Shown: positions 45,303 to 57,310, counted from the stretch's first letter. The stretch: 64,000 bases of DNA from Paralithodes platypus (GCA_032716605.1 CM064495.1:48009413-48073412); one strand, 5' to 3'. A program made the numbers and translations. Notes: generated by a model from the sequence alone, not told the origin.

Positions 45303-46290
45303 GAAGAGAGATAGGATGGTGGGCAGGAGAGGGGCTGTGTGTTATGTTGGGGAGGGGTTGGGGCTCTATAGAGGAGTGTTTGGAAATAGGAAAGGGTAGG
45401 GTTTGAAGTGATTGAGAGTTGCGTAGGGGGGTGGTTGGGGAAAACTTGGGAGCTGGGTAGAGGAAAGGTTGGGTAGGGGATGGGTTTGGTGTTAGGAAGG
45501 AGAGGGGCTGCGAGTTTGAGTAGGTGAGGGATTAGGAGTTAGGAAGATAATGAGGTGGATGGGAGTTGACTAGGAGAGTGGATGGGAATTAGAAAAGAAA
45601 GGACTGGTAGTTGGGATGGAAAATAGGTATAGGGATAGGAAGATGGACGGAGGAGGAGGAAATTGTCAGAAGGGGAGTGGTGTGGAGAATAATTGGACAA
45701 GAATGAGTTGACGAGGTATGGTGACATGGGTAGATGAAGGATATGTAGAAAATAGGTTAACATTTCGGAAGAGGATGAGTGGGGGTAGGGTAGATGAGGA
45801 ATAAGAGCTAGGATTGCAAGGGGTGGTGGGAGGGTAGTCGCAGGATGGAGAGGTGAGTAGGTGAGGAATGAGAGCTAGGGTTGAGTAGGAGGGTAGTCAA
45901 AGGATGGAGAGGCGAGTATTTGGGTAATGGGAAGGAAGATAGGTGAAGGATGGTGAGAAGGAGAGGCGATGAATCGAGACATGAGACGATAATAGATGGG
46001 TAGGCGTTGGATGGCGAAGCGAGGGATGGACAATTTGGCAGGAGAGGTTGGGTGATTGCAAGTATTAGAGATGGGAGAAGGGTATATAGGGAAATGGTAG
46101 TAATGAGAAGGTAGAACATTGGTGGGAAGGGTAATGTGTAGGTATGTGAGGGTCAGGAAGAAAAGGGGAAAGCAGTAGGGAAGTAATGCAGGTCAAAGTG
46201 CAGGTGATTAGGGGTGCGGGGGGAGGGTAATGGGGGAAGTGAGTTGTGGGGTGGGGTGAGGGGAATAATGGGGAAGTTATGAGAACACAA
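45303..46290. repeat. G/A-rich low-complexity block
   Basis: About 1 kb of GGATGG/GTAGGTGAGG-like sequence with loose internal repeats (AGGATGGAGAGG at 45842 and 45901). No gene. Confidence 0.7.
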
Positions 46291-46494
46291 CAAGCACACC
46301 TCTTCAGCAACAGCATTCCCAAGAGTGATTGGGTTTGTACTGAAGGGTCAATACGAAATATTGAATAAGAAATTAACATTGATTTCTAAAGAATACTCAA
46401 GGGTGCCGTCTGTGCCCATAGCAACTCTTAAACCTACAACCTTCGAAGACAAGAACTCCATGATTTAATTAAAAACAACGAATATTTCTTGGTC

Positions 46495-46985
46495 TACCCC
46501 CAACTTCTCACCTATTTGCTTCCTTTTTCCCTCCTCCTCACTTTTTTTTCTCCTCCTCCTTCTCCACCTACACACCAACACCACCTCCTCCTGCTTCCCC
46601 AACAAAACATCACTATCACCTCCTCTTCCTCCTGTCTGCCCTCCACCTACACACCACCACCATCTCTTCCTCGGCCCTCCTGCATAACCACCTACACCCC
46701 AACACCACCTCCTACTGCCTCCCCACCCAAACACCACCACTCCTACCTCCTCATCCTCGTGCCTCTCCACTTAAACCCCACCAACCGCACCACCACCACC
46801 TATTCATCCCCACCTAAATACCGCCACTACCTTCTGCCTCCCCACCTAAACACCACCACCTCCTCCTGCTTTTCCACCTACACACCACCACCACGTCTTG
46901 CCTCCTCTCCTCCTCCTCCTCCTCCACCATCACCATCTCCTACACCTCCTCCTTCTCTTCTTCCACCTTTGTACCTTGACTCCAG
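46495..46985. repeat. C-rich CCTCCT/CACCACC low-complexity block
   Basis: Loose repeats of CCTACACACCACCACC and CTCCTCCTGC. The reading frames here are compositional. Confidence 0.8.
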
Positions 46986-47298
46986 CAATCTGCGGATCAA
47001 TCGTTTACCGAGTTATCCCTCCTACCTGCCAAACGATTCATCACTTCTCTGTCATTCAACCAATCAGTCCCCTTAGGCCCCAATCCAATCCATATTCAGT
47101 TCCTTTTTACACCTTGTTTACACTCCTTTCATGTTCACGTCTTATATATTTGTTATTTGCATTTATTTACTTATTTCCTTATTTATTTAATGTATCTATT
47201 TTAGTTGTATTTGTTTTGCATTTCCTAGCATTCTTATATTCCTTCCTTTATCTAATCGTATCAATTATAGTATCATTATCAACCAGATACATAATTAA
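46986..47298. other. No feature recognised
   Basis: T-rich unique sequence. Confidence 0.5.
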
Positions 47299-47473
47299 TT
47301 AACCCCTTTCAAGATACGATGACGCGTTTCTTAAGTTTTCATTTGGTATCATTAGACGATTTTATTCAGATTAGGGAGGGTTAATTGAAACCTTTCCAAA
47401 ACTGCATAAAATCGCCTATGGATACCCAGAATATAATGTGAAAGTGTCATATATAGCCTACTTAAAGGGTTAA
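47299..47473. mobile_element. Type D/C TTAA element
   Basis: TTAACCCCTTTCAAGATACG to CTTAAAGGGTTAA, arms with ATTAGACGATTTTATTCAG and AAAATCGCCTATGG. Confidence 0.72.
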
Positions 47474-47704
47474 CCAAAATAATTATATACATCCTTCAAA
47501 TCATGCATTCATTTTCACTTATCCTTATTCGTTTGCCACGTCAGAAGAAAGTGTGTATAATAGCTTCATAGAAAATGTACTCTATTTTTGTTTACACTAG
47601 TTACAAGAATACAGTATATACTTTTGTCACTCTACAGATATTTATATATAATTCATCTACTTTAACATTCTGAATTTTCTTTTTGTTACCTCTCCTCTCT
47701 TGTA

Positions 47705-47921
47705 TTAAGGCGGAGTCACACGAGCCCTTTTTCGGGCAATTTTTACAAGCAATTGTCCTCTGGTAGCTTGATAATATAAATACCAAAATAAATAAACTAC
47801 GTAACATACTCTACCTTCGATCTAGTTACCGATACCAATGCAAAAAAGCCTCAAAATCGTACGAGAAAAAACTTGCTCATGGAAAATTGACGGAAAAAAC
47901 GCTCGTGTGAAACTGCCTTTA
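47705..47921. mobile_element. Type H foldback element
   Basis: TTAAGGCGGAGTCACACGAG at the left, GCTCGTGTGAAACTGCCTTT at the right. Inner arms are CAATTTTTACAAGCAA and TTGCTCATGGAAAATTG. The right TTAA is mutated to TTTA. Confidence 0.72.
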
Positions 47922-48018
47922 TTCGTATTTCCAACTGTATGTCTACTCTCTCTTATGTATGTAGCAATAGCCATACAACCTAAAATCCCTCCAGCATTCT
48001 GAACAGTCGCTCAGAAAT
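47922..48018. other. Short unique spacer
   Basis: No feature seen. Confidence 0.5.
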
Positions 48019-48150
48019 GTCGTGTCCCGCCTTCACTCCATCAAATTTATAATGTGAGTATCCTAGGTTCGAGTCCTTGGAGTGCCATATGTATTTGTTG
48101 ATTTCATTAATTGAGTTTAGAGGTGAAGTTGGTTGGTGGAGAAAAAACGT
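48019..48150 (+). mobile_element. tRNA-headed SINE, type S1 (head partly eroded)
   Basis: GAGTATCCTAGGTTCGAGTCC region with box B near 48065, then GCCATATGTATTTGTTG and AAGTTGGTTGGTGG. Confidence 0.75.
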
Positions 48151-48269
48151 ATTAATAAAACAATAATACGCCATAACGATTCAATCCTTACTTCATTGTA
48201 TTATTAATTTGTTCAGCAATGTATATTTCGTCTAATGATGGTTAAAGTGCAACCATAGATATATCAATC

Positions 48270-49700
48270 CCATAACCCTCCAGCAATCTATCCTTTAATC
48301 CCATCAACAGTTTATCCTTCAATCCCATTAACAATATATCCTATAATCCCATCAACAATCTATCCTTTAATCCCATCAACCAATCCATTCCTAAACCCTC
48401 CAACAATCTATCCTTTAATCCCATCAACAATCTCACATTTAATCCCATCAACAATCTATCCTTTAATGCCATCAACAATCTATCCTGTAATCCCATCAAT
48501 AATCTATCCTTTAATCCCATCAATAATCTATCCTTTAATCCCATCAACAATATATCCTTTAATCCCACCAATCCATCCTTTAATCCCATCAACAATATAT
48601 CCTTTAATCCCACCAATCTATCCTTTAATCCCACCAATCTATTCTTTAATCCCATCAACAATCTATCTTGTAATCCCATCAATAATCTATCCTTTAATTC
48701 CATCAACAAGCTATCCTTTTAATCCCATCAACAATATATCCTTTAATCCCACCAATCTATCCTTTAATCCCATCAAAAATATATCCTTTAATCCCATCAA
48801 AAATATATCCTTTAATCCCACCAATCTATTCTTTAATCCCATCAACAATCTATCTTGTAATCCCATCAATAATCTATCCTTTAATCCCATCAACAATCTA
48901 TCCTTTTTATCCCATGAACAATCTATCTTGCAATCCCATCAATAATCTATTCTTTAATCCCATCAACAATCAATCCTTTAATTCCATCAACAATCTATCC
49001 TTTTAATCCCATCAACAATCAATCCTTTAATTCCATCAACAATCTATCCTTTTAATCCCATCAACAATCAATCCTTTAATTCCATCAACAATCTATCCTT
49101 TTAATCCCATCAACAATCTATCATTTTAATCCCATCAGCAATCTATCATTTTAATCCCATCAACAATCTATCCTCTAATACCATCAACATTCTATCCTTT
49201 AATCCCACCAATTATCAATCCTGTAATCCCATCAACATTCTATCCTTTAATCCCGTTAACAATCTATCCTTTAATCCCATCAACAATCAATCCTTTAATC
49301 CCACCAATCGATCCTTTAATCCCATGAAAAATCTATCCTTTAATCCCATGAAAAATCTATCCTGTAATCCCATCAATAATCTATCCTTTAATCAATCAAC
49401 AATATATCCTTCAATCCTTCTAAAAATCAATCGGTCAATTCCTCAACTATCTATCCATGAACCCTCCAACAATCTATCCTGTAATCCCACCAACAATCTA
49501 TCCTTAAATCTCATCAACAATCTATCCTTTAATCACATAAACAATCTAGCCTTTAATCCCATCTAACAATCAATCAGTCAATTCCTCAACGATCTATCCC
49601 TCAACCCCCCAACAATCTATCCTTCAATCCCATCAACAATCTATCCTTCAATCCTTCTACCAATCAATCAATCTATTCCTCAACGATCTAGCCCTCATCC
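48270..49700. repeat. 24-bp minisatellite, about 55 units
   Basis: Unit TTTAATCCCATCAACAATC plus TATCC, with shorter 15-bp variants. Because 24 is a multiple of three, long frames stay open on both strands (Asn/Pro/Ile/Tyr or Leu/Met/Gly/Lys repeats). No gene is inferred. Confidence 0.95.
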
Positions 49701-49803
49701 CTCCCCGCCCTCTTTACAAGCCATATTTTCCCCTGGTTCCTATGTTGGGCTGATTGAATTCTCCTTTCATCTTGTCTCGCGCTGAATGCCCTGTTCTCTC
49801 GTG

Positions 49804-50170
49804 TTAGGGGGGTAGTACTCGCTTTTTATGGACCCCCTTCTCCCTCATGTTTAGCATATCAGTTTTGAGGTTTTAAGACGTTCGCTTAATTAGTTTGGCA
49901 ATTTTGAGACCTTTCGCCTCATTATGTTGTCAATATTAAGAGCTTTCGTGCCCTTTAGGTGTAATTTTTGTCCTGGCGAGCGATAGCGAGCCTCTAATTT
50001 TAGAAGGTCCCGGCCTTCGGCCAGGACATTTTTCTACCGAAAAATGTACAAATTGATCTTGAAAGGGGGTCTAAGGGGTATTTTCTAAGCTTGATGGAGG
50101 TTTAGCAAGGAAACTCAAACATAAATAAATAAATAAATATATAGACAAAAAACAAGCACTACCTCCTTAA
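49804..50170 (-). mobile_element. Type A TTAA element
   Basis: Starts TTAGGGGGGTAGTACTCGC, the same terminus that forms the 19-bp array at 15282. Hairpin CGGCC-TTC-GGCC. Ends GCACTACCTCCTTAA. Confidence 0.84.
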
Positions 50171-50332
50171 TTTCAATCTTATTTTAATTTTCAAGTTATG
50201 TTGTTATATTTCTTACGGTAAAGGTTGTGGGTGTCTTGTGGTGTCCTTGATGATTCCTTTCGCAGCATTATCTATTTATTTATTTATTTTGTTGTTGTTA
50301 CTTTTTCAGGGAATATAGTGTTATATTTTGTT

Positions 50333-50422
50333 TTGATCATGATTTGAGTGGACAGTTTGCATAACCATACCCTAACTTGATCATGATTTGAGTGGACAGT
50401 TTGCATAACCATACCCTAACTT
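50333..50422. repeat. 44-bp direct duplication
   Basis: Two exact copies beginning TGATCATGATTTGAGTGGAC. Confidence 0.95.
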
Positions 50423-50869
50423 ACCTAACCTATCGGTCCAAGATATCAGCCTTATTAACTTGATTTAATTGATTTGATTGCTCTAGTTATTAATAATTAA
50501 GATAACAAAAAAAAAAAAATCCTAGCTGATAGCATATTGATTGAATATCTAAATTTTGTATCTGGAATATTTACTAAATTATCTATCTATTTATTTGCAT
50601 ATAAATTCGGCTTTGGCTTCAAATTAAGAAAATATTCTAAACGGCCTCCCAACTTCACCTCAAAGTTCAAATTATAATCCTCTTTCCTTTCAAACACATC
50701 AGGGTAAACATATAATCACCACCTCCCAGACGTGAATGAAAACCCAATAAGCTTATCCCCTCACGCTTCAGAAGGAATGTCAAAGGTATTTAGCTCTTAC
50801 AAATTCAAGAAAAAATAAAATGGAATAACGTTTAAAATTTGTACAAAATATATTATTGCCACTTACAGA
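50423..50869. other. No feature recognised
   Basis: AT-rich unique sequence. Confidence 0.5.

Positions 50870-50954
<85 letters not shown>
50870..50954. repeat. (TA)n-(TG)n microsatellite
   Basis: A short TA run passing into about 30 TG units. Confidence 0.95.
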
Positions 50955-50956
<2 letters not shown>

Positions 50957-51009
50957 CGTGTGAAGGAGACAAAGTGCAAAGCGGACTGTATCAAGTGTCC
51001 CCCCGAAAG

Positions 51010-51014
<5 letters not shown>
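50945..51014 (-). mobile_element. LINE 3' UTR fragment between two microsatellites
   Basis: GTGAAGGAGACAAAGTGCAA and AAGTGTCCCCCCGAAAGTTG match the LINE 3' UTR. (TG)n lies where its tail would be, (TA)n on the other side. Confidence 0.55.

Positions 51015-51085
<71 letters not shown>
51013..51085. repeat. (TA)n microsatellite
   Basis: TA run, then TATACTGTATACATATATACC. Confidence 0.96.
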
Positions 51086-51439
51086 TGTATACATATATAC
51101 CTGTATATACAGGAATCAGTGTAGAAACTGTATTACGTAGAAAGTAGCTGGACTGACCTATAAATGGAATTGAAAAATACTCAATGGCCTTACTGACCGT
51201 ACATGTAGGACTAGATGGAAATATAAACTTTGTTGAGCTTCATTAAAAAACAATTTGAATGAAGTGGATGAAAAAACAATATGAAAACAATAAGTTCTTT
51301 AGGAACTGAAGTTCATGATCAAATTACGTACTGTACATGGTCATTATACACTTGTCTATACTCTTAGAACTTAGATGAAATACTCAAGATATTCTGAACT
51401 CTTCCCATCACAATTTCAAGGTATTTATAACAAAACCAA
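51086..51439. other. No feature recognised
   Basis: AT-rich unique sequence. Confidence 0.5.
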
Positions 51440-52370
51440 TAACACCACCATCATCGACACCAAAATAAAACACCATCAATTAAAACACCATCACCATCAA
51501 CTACACCACCACCAATGACAACAGTATGAATAACATCGATTACCAGCAACACCACCACCAATCACAGCAGTAAATAGAACATGGATTACCACCAACACCA
51601 CCAGCAATGACAACAGTAAGGAGAACATTAATTACCAACAATACCACCACCTGTGACAACAGTAAAAAGAACATGGATTACCAACAACAACACCTGAAGT
51701 GACAACAGTAAAAATAATATCGAATACCAGCAATACCACCACCAATGACAACAGTAAAGAGAATATTAATTACCAACAATACCACCACCAATAACAACAG
51801 TAAACAGAATATGGATTGCCACCAATACCACTACCAATGACAACAGTAAAGAGAATATTAATTTCCAACAATACCACCACCAATAACAACAGTAAAAAGA
51901 ACATGGATTGCCACCAATACCACCACCAATGACAACAGTAAAGAGAATATTAATTACCAACAATACCACCACCAATAACAACAGTAAAAAGAACATGGAT
52001 TGCCACCAATACCACCACCAATGACAACAGTAAAGAGAATATTAATTACCAACAATACCACCACCAATAACAACAGTAAAAAGAACATGGATTGCCACCA
52101 ATACCACCACCAATGACAACAGTAAAGAGAATATAATTACCAACAATACCACCACCAATAATAACAGTAAAAAGAACATGGATTGCCACCAATACCACCA
52201 CCAATGACAACATTAAAAATAACATCGATTACCACCAACACCACCACCAGTGACCACAGTAAAAAATAACACCGACTACCAGCAATGCCACCACCAATGA
52301 CAACAGTTAAAATACCATCGACAACACCGATTACCAGGAACACCACCAACAAAATCAGCAATTGAAAAAA
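51440..52370. repeat. ACC-rich minisatellite with two-part higher-order unit
   Basis: Two alternating subunits of about 46 bp. One has AATAACAACAGTAAAAAGAAC and ATGGATTGCCACC, the other AATGACAACAGTAAAGAG and ATATTAATTACC. The pair repeats several times between 51760 and 52200, with looser copies outside. Confidence 0.9.
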
Positions 52371-52481
52371 TCTGCAAAAAAATACAAAATCGCTATGTTT
52401 TTGTCGATCAGGACTTTTTGCTCTCCGTGAAGTTGTTGTCTCGGTTTCAAGTCATCCCAGCCTCGGCCCGCTCGATACTAT

Positions 52482-52848
52482 TTAAGGGGAGATGGGTCGT
52501 TTTTCTGGTCCCCTTTCTTCCTCGTGTTAAGCCTCATTTGTTTTGAGATTTTATGACCTTCGGCCCATTAGTTTGGCGATTTTAACACCTTTCGCCCCAT
52601 TTCGTTGTCAATTTGAAGACCATTCGTGCCATTTAGGAGTTTATTTTTACCTGGCGAGCGAAAGCGAGCCTGAAATTTTGAGAGGAACCGAGAGCTGGAC
52701 ATTTTTCTACCGAAAAATGTACAAATATATCTTGAAGGGGGGTCTATAGGAGGTGATTTTCTAAGCTTGATGGAGGACTAGCAAGGAAACTAAGAAATAA
52801 AGGAATACATTAATTAACAGACCAAAACAACAGTCCCTCTCCCCTTAA
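52482..52848 (-). mobile_element. Type A TTAA element inside the ACC-rich array
   Basis: Ends TTAAGGGGAGATGGGTCG and CAGTCCCTCTCCCCTTAA. The central hairpin is deleted (GAACCGAGAGCTGG). Related ACC-rich repeats lie on both sides. Confidence 0.84.
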
Positions 52849-53290
52849 TAACAAACACCAAAGGCAAACACAATACCTACACCACCACAAACATAAAGAG
52901 CAAACACAATAACTACACCACCATAAACAACACCACCACCAACACCACCATATCACTAACACACCTCGGAAAACACCCATAACAAGAACACCAACAACTT
53001 CCCTACCAACAACAAACAACAACATAGCACAAATGTTACCAGCAACAAAAACAACAAACCAATTACAACACCAATACTAATAAACCAACTTCAACAAACC
53101 AAGTTACAACAACACCCTAACACCAATTCCCACAACACCAATTTACAACAAGCCAATAATCACAACAACAACAAGAAAACCATTTACAACATCACCAATT
53201 ACCCTAACACCAATACCAACACCATCCCTAACAAACCAACTACAAAATACCAATTACTCCAACAACACCAATTACACCCCAACAAAATAA
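52849..53290. repeat. ACC/AAC-rich low-complexity tract
   Basis: Irregular CAACACCA and ACAACACC motifs. Confidence 0.85.
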
Positions 53291-53766
53291 TCTCTCCTCC
53301 TCTATTCTTGTCTCTCTCCCTGAAGGTGTATTGTCTCGAGTTCCAGGGGTGTCTCACCCCCCCCCCCCCCCTCCCTCGGCCCGCTCGATACTGATTAATT
53401 ACTGACACATTTTTGAGGATACGGGAGTCTGGTTCCACTCTCTCTCTCACTCGCTTACTCTCTCTCACTCGCTTACTCTCATTCACTCACTCACTCACTC
53501 ACTCGCTTTCATTATCTCTCTCTCACTATCCTTTATCTCTCTCTCACTCACTCTCTTGTTCTTGACTCTCCCGATTATCTTTGATTCTCTTGATTTCCAT
53601 ACATTTATGCACAGATACAGAAAAAGACTCAACGGATGATTCAGGAAGTAATGATTAGTATAAATATAAACAAATATAAGAAAAATAATTATATAAGCGA
53701 CAGAAAATCTTAAATAACTGAGAAGAAATCGAGATAAAAGATAATTATATAGTTATACAAGCGTTA
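53291..53766. other. Sequence with (CTCA)n-like tracts
   Basis: 53316-53395 resembles 52420-52480 (both end CCTCGGCCCGCTCGATACT). CT/CTCA-rich tracts lie at 53437-53545. No gene. Confidence 0.55.
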
Positions 53767-54108
53767 TTAACCCTTTCAAGATCCTATTGCGTAATTCTGT
53801 TCGGTTTGCTGGCTGTGTTGGTGGTGTAATGGTTTAGGTGCTTATGTTCTGGGTGTGGTGTCCAGAGTTCGAATCCCGGGAGGACCATAATTATGCTTTC
53901 ATTAGTTTATTCAAGTACATTGGGGTTTGTAATTGATGATTAATGTTAAGAATGGGGTGTTACTTATTATTAGACGATTATATTTAGATTAGGAAGGGTA
54001 TATGGAAGTCACGAGGGTTATTTTAGATAGCCTTTACCCTTTCCATTCCCACAAATCCTTTCTAAGTTGAATAAAAACGTCTAAAGATAGCCAGAATGAA
54101 CTGTCAAA
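53767..54108. mobile_element. Type D/C element split by a SINE
   Basis: The left end TTAACCCTTTCAAGATCC and the continuation ATTAGACGATTATATTTAG at 53976 are separated by the tRNA-headed insertion at 53812-53960. Confidence 0.6.
53812..53960 (+). mobile_element. tRNA-headed SINE, type S3
   Basis: GGTGGTGTAATGGTTTAGG (box A) and AGAGTTCGAATCCCGGG (box B, 53866-53876), then a short body with TTCATTAGTTTATTCAAG. Nested in a TTAA element. Confidence 0.65.
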
Positions 54109-54279
54109 ATGGGTGGCAGACTCGAGACAGAGCCCGAACAGGGACATCACATCAGAAAATCAAAACAATAGATTACTTACAATGGCTAAACTGCAAATCA
54201 CGATCCTCAATCTCAAAAAGGACTTGAACGATCGAGCTTTCAATTCTACAATTTGGGAAGAGTCACCAGTAAACAAGTT

Positions 54280-54548
54280 TCTGAACCCCCTCCTCCCTCA
54301 TGTTTAGCCACATTAATTTTGAGATTTTAAGGAATTCGTCCCATTAGTCTGGCGATTTTAAGACATTTCACCCCGTTTAGGTAGCGATTATCTTCCTCAC
54401 GAGGGATAGCGAGCCTACAATATAGGAGGGAACGGACTTCGGCCGGGGCATTTTTTTTTACAGAGAAATGCACACATTTATCTCGAAGGGGATCTTTGGG
54501 GGAATTTTTTTAAACTTGATATAAGTTTAAGGAGGAAACTAAAAAAAT
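54280..54548 (-). mobile_element. Type A element, truncated
   Basis: CTCCCTCATGTTTAGCCAC, then AGTCTGGCGATTTTAAGAC and CGGACTTCGGCCGGGG. Both TTAA ends are lost. Confidence 0.74.
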
Positions 54549-54584
54549 ATATATAAATAAATAGATAAATAAATAAATTATATA

Positions 54585-54600
54585 TATATATATATATATA

Positions 54601-54663
<63 letters not shown>
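54585..54663. repeat. (TA)n microsatellite
   Basis: TA run with one CTGTG interruption. Confidence 0.96.
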
Positions 54664-54666
<3 letters not shown>

Positions 54667-54995
54667 TTACTAAATGAGGCTTGAAGAGGCAGCAGAGAGT
54701 AGGACGTGTAGGCAAGCATCAGAGTAGGGGTAAGGAGAAGTCTGACAAATACACATGTGAATGGAAAAATAACTAGTCATTAAATTAACTCATAAAATGG
54801 CCTAATAACGAGGATTACCAAAGCCAGCCATGTGCACAGGTGGATTCAAAAGTCATAAGAGCCAGCAGAAAAAAGTAACAAGAAAAATAAGGAGTCGTAC
54901 GTGGAACAAGAAGAAACTCATAGAACAAGGGGGAAATAATATAAACGAATGAGAAGCTTTATTTACAGTAAAAACCTAATAAAAAACATAGTGGA
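54664..54995. other. No feature recognised
   Basis: A-rich unique sequence. Confidence 0.5.
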
Positions 54996-55213
54996 TTAAC
55001 CCGTTCAGTACCAGGGACGTCCTTCTAGTCATATTCTGGCAACTATTAGACGATTGTAGTCGGCTTAGGAAGGGCCTCTAAGAACATTAAGGCTTCAAGC
55101 TATCTCAACCAACTCTTTTAAACTACCCCAGATCCTTCCGAAGCTGCATATAATATCGTCTAGATATAGCTAGAATAAAATACAACACACGTCGCTGGTA
55201 CTCAAAGGGTTAA
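54996..55213. mobile_element. Type C TTAA foldback, complete
   Basis: TTAACCCGTTCAGTACCAGG to CGCTGGTACTCAAAGGGTTAA, arms with ATTAGACGATTGTAGTC. Closest to 38148-38363. Confidence 0.83.
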
Positions 55214-55821
55214 TGAGTCACAAGAAGAGGCCGAACAAGAAGTAGCAACAAGAGGACTGAGGAGATGGATGAGGGGGGGGGGGGGGAGAGGAATGAAGAA
55301 AAGATAGACGTAGCAACAAATGCGTGATGATAGAAGCGAATTAGACGAATATACACTTGAAACAAAATCAAACGAAGCCTAATAAAGATGATTGAAGAGC
55401 CAACAACGAGTGACAAGTGGGCGCAGAAGAAGGAGTAACAAGACTGAGAGGGGAGGAGGAGGAAGAAGAAGAAGAAAGGGAAGAGGAGGAGGAATATCAT
55501 AAAGCACACTACAAACTAAGACCACAGTTACAAAAGAACCCTAAAAGGAATAATCAAGAGTATTTAACGAGACTAAGGACGAAGAGAAAACATACAAACA
55601 AAAGAGAAACGTAGCAACAATTGGAGTAATAATAATAAGCGAAGGAGATAAATTATACATGAGAAACTAAATCAAAATTTACAAACAAATATTAATAGAA
55701 GCGAATGTGATTAATATATATTACAAACTAAATCAAAGGTTACAAAAGAACCCCATAGATCATTCAACAGCCACCAGCGAGGAACAAGTGGCTGCGGAAG
55801 AAGAAGAAGTAGCAACAAGAC
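55214..55821. other. A/G-rich sequence, loosely repeated
   Basis: Phrases such as GAGCCAACAACGAGTGACAAG recur at about 55395, 55770, 56190, 56350, 56530 and 56755. An irregular tandem family of several hundred bp therefore spans 55.2-56.9 kb. No gene. Confidence 0.6.
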
Positions 55822-56052
55822 TTAACCCCATCTTTACCGCGACGTCTTTCTAATATTATTATAGCTATATTTAGATGAGTTTGTGCAGCTTAAGAAGGAT
55901 CTGTGGTAGCCAAAAAGGTGAAGTGAGATAGTTCATTGTTCATTGCTGTTCATTGCCTGTTCATTGCTGGAGGCCCTTTTAAAACTAAATAATACCGTCT
56001 AATAGTGGCCAGAATAAAGTTAAAATGACGTCACCGGTACAGAAGGGGTTAA
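55822..56052. mobile_element. Type C TTAA foldback, complete
   Basis: TTAACCCCATCTTTACCGCG to ACCGGTACAGAAGGGGTTAA. A short local duplication of TTCATTGCTGTTCATTGC lies in the centre. Confidence 0.82.
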
Positions 56053-56860
56053 GAAGGAGGAGGAGGGGAGAAAACTAAAACAGAGAAACGTAACACCAGT
56101 AAGAATAATATGAGTAATGATAGAAGCGAATGAGATAAATATACCCTGGAAACTATATCCAAAGAAGCCTAATAAAGATCATTCAAGAGGCAGCAGCAAC
56201 GAATAACAAGAGGCTGAAGAAGAAGAAGAAGAAGAAGAAGAAGAAGAAGAAGAAGAAGAAGAATAAATAGCAACAAGACTAAGGAGGAGAATAATAACAA
56301 AATACACTAGACACTAAATCAACAGCTACAAAAGAGCCCCCCAAAGATAATTCAAGAGCCAGCAACAACGAGGAAGTAGGAACAAGTGGCTACAGAAGAA
56401 GAAGTAGCAACAAGACTTAAGGAGGAGGAGGAGGAGGGGAGAACAAAAACAAAGAGAAAAACGTAATAACAGAGAGCAGAATATGTAGACTTGAAACTAT
56501 ATCCAAAGACGCCTAATAAAGAACATTCAAGAGCCAGCAACGAGTACCAAGTGGCTGAAAAAGAAGAAAAAAAAAGAAAAAAAAAAGAAAAAGAAAAAAA
56601 AAGAAAAAGAAGAAGAAGAAGAAGAAGAAAGAAGATGAAGGGGAGAAAAGTAAAAGAAAGAAACGTAATAACAGTAAGAATAATAATGATAGAAGGGAAT
56701 GAGATAAATATACCCTTGAAACTATATTCAAAGAAGCCTAATAAAGAGCATTCAAGAGCCAGCAACGAGTAACAAGTGGCTGCAGAAGAAGAAGAAGGAG
56801 TAGCAACAAGACTAAGGAGGGGCCGGAGTAGGAGGAGGAGGAGGGGCCGGAGTCGTAGGA
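56053..56860. repeat. Irregular tandem family with (GAA)n tracts
   Basis: Units of about 180-260 bp share AAGAGCCAGCAACGAGTA, AGCAACAAGACTAAGGAGG and a (GAA)n tract (56217-56262, 56560-56640). Confidence 0.75.
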
Positions 56861-57019
56861 GTGCCGGGTGCCAATGAAGGTCGAGGGCACTAAGCAGCTG
56901 GAGTGCCATTCAGACTCCCGACGGTGCCAGTTAAAAGCCGGCAGCCAGAGGATACGAGAGTTGGGGGCACGGTAGTCAATAGGTAATGGACAACGGGAAA
57001 CATTGAATATTTTCGTCAT

Positions 57020-57310
57020 CATAGTTTGGTTAAAGTCAGCTCAGGTTAGAATAGGTTAATTTGGGTTAGGTTCGGTAAATAGTGTATAAACAGAAAGTTA
57101 CAGTAGGTTAGGATAGGTTGAACTATTTGGGCTAGGCTCGGTTAGCTTAAAGTAGTACTATAAAATAGGAGTTGTTCCCTAGGTTGCCTGGCCGAACAGC
57201 CCTTAGAGTAAATTAGATTGGATTAGGATAAAATAGGTTAGGTAAGATTAGGATAAATTATGGTAAATTAGGTTGAGCTAGGTTAGGTTAGATCATATTA
57301 GATTAAGTCA
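57020..57310. repeat. Degenerate TTAGG-rich region
   Basis: Many TTAGG/AGGTTAGG-like words (GGGTTAGGTTCGG, GTAGGTTAGGATAGG, GCTAGGTTAGGTTAG), but no perfect array. Confidence 0.5.

Noticed and set aside
48341..49566. Frames with LLMGLKDR or NPINNLSF repeats
   Set aside because: Both are readings of the same 24-bp DNA repeat on opposite strands.
51766..52361. Hydrophobic minus-strand frames (VVIGGGIGGN repeats) resembling membrane protein
   Set aside because: They translate the ACC-rich minisatellite in reverse. Frame breaks follow the unit changes.
53812..53890. Functional tRNA gene
   Set aside because: Boxes A and B are present, but the acceptor and anticodon arms do not pair well and a SINE body follows. 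The same reasoning applies at 34402, 37750, 43147 and 58060.
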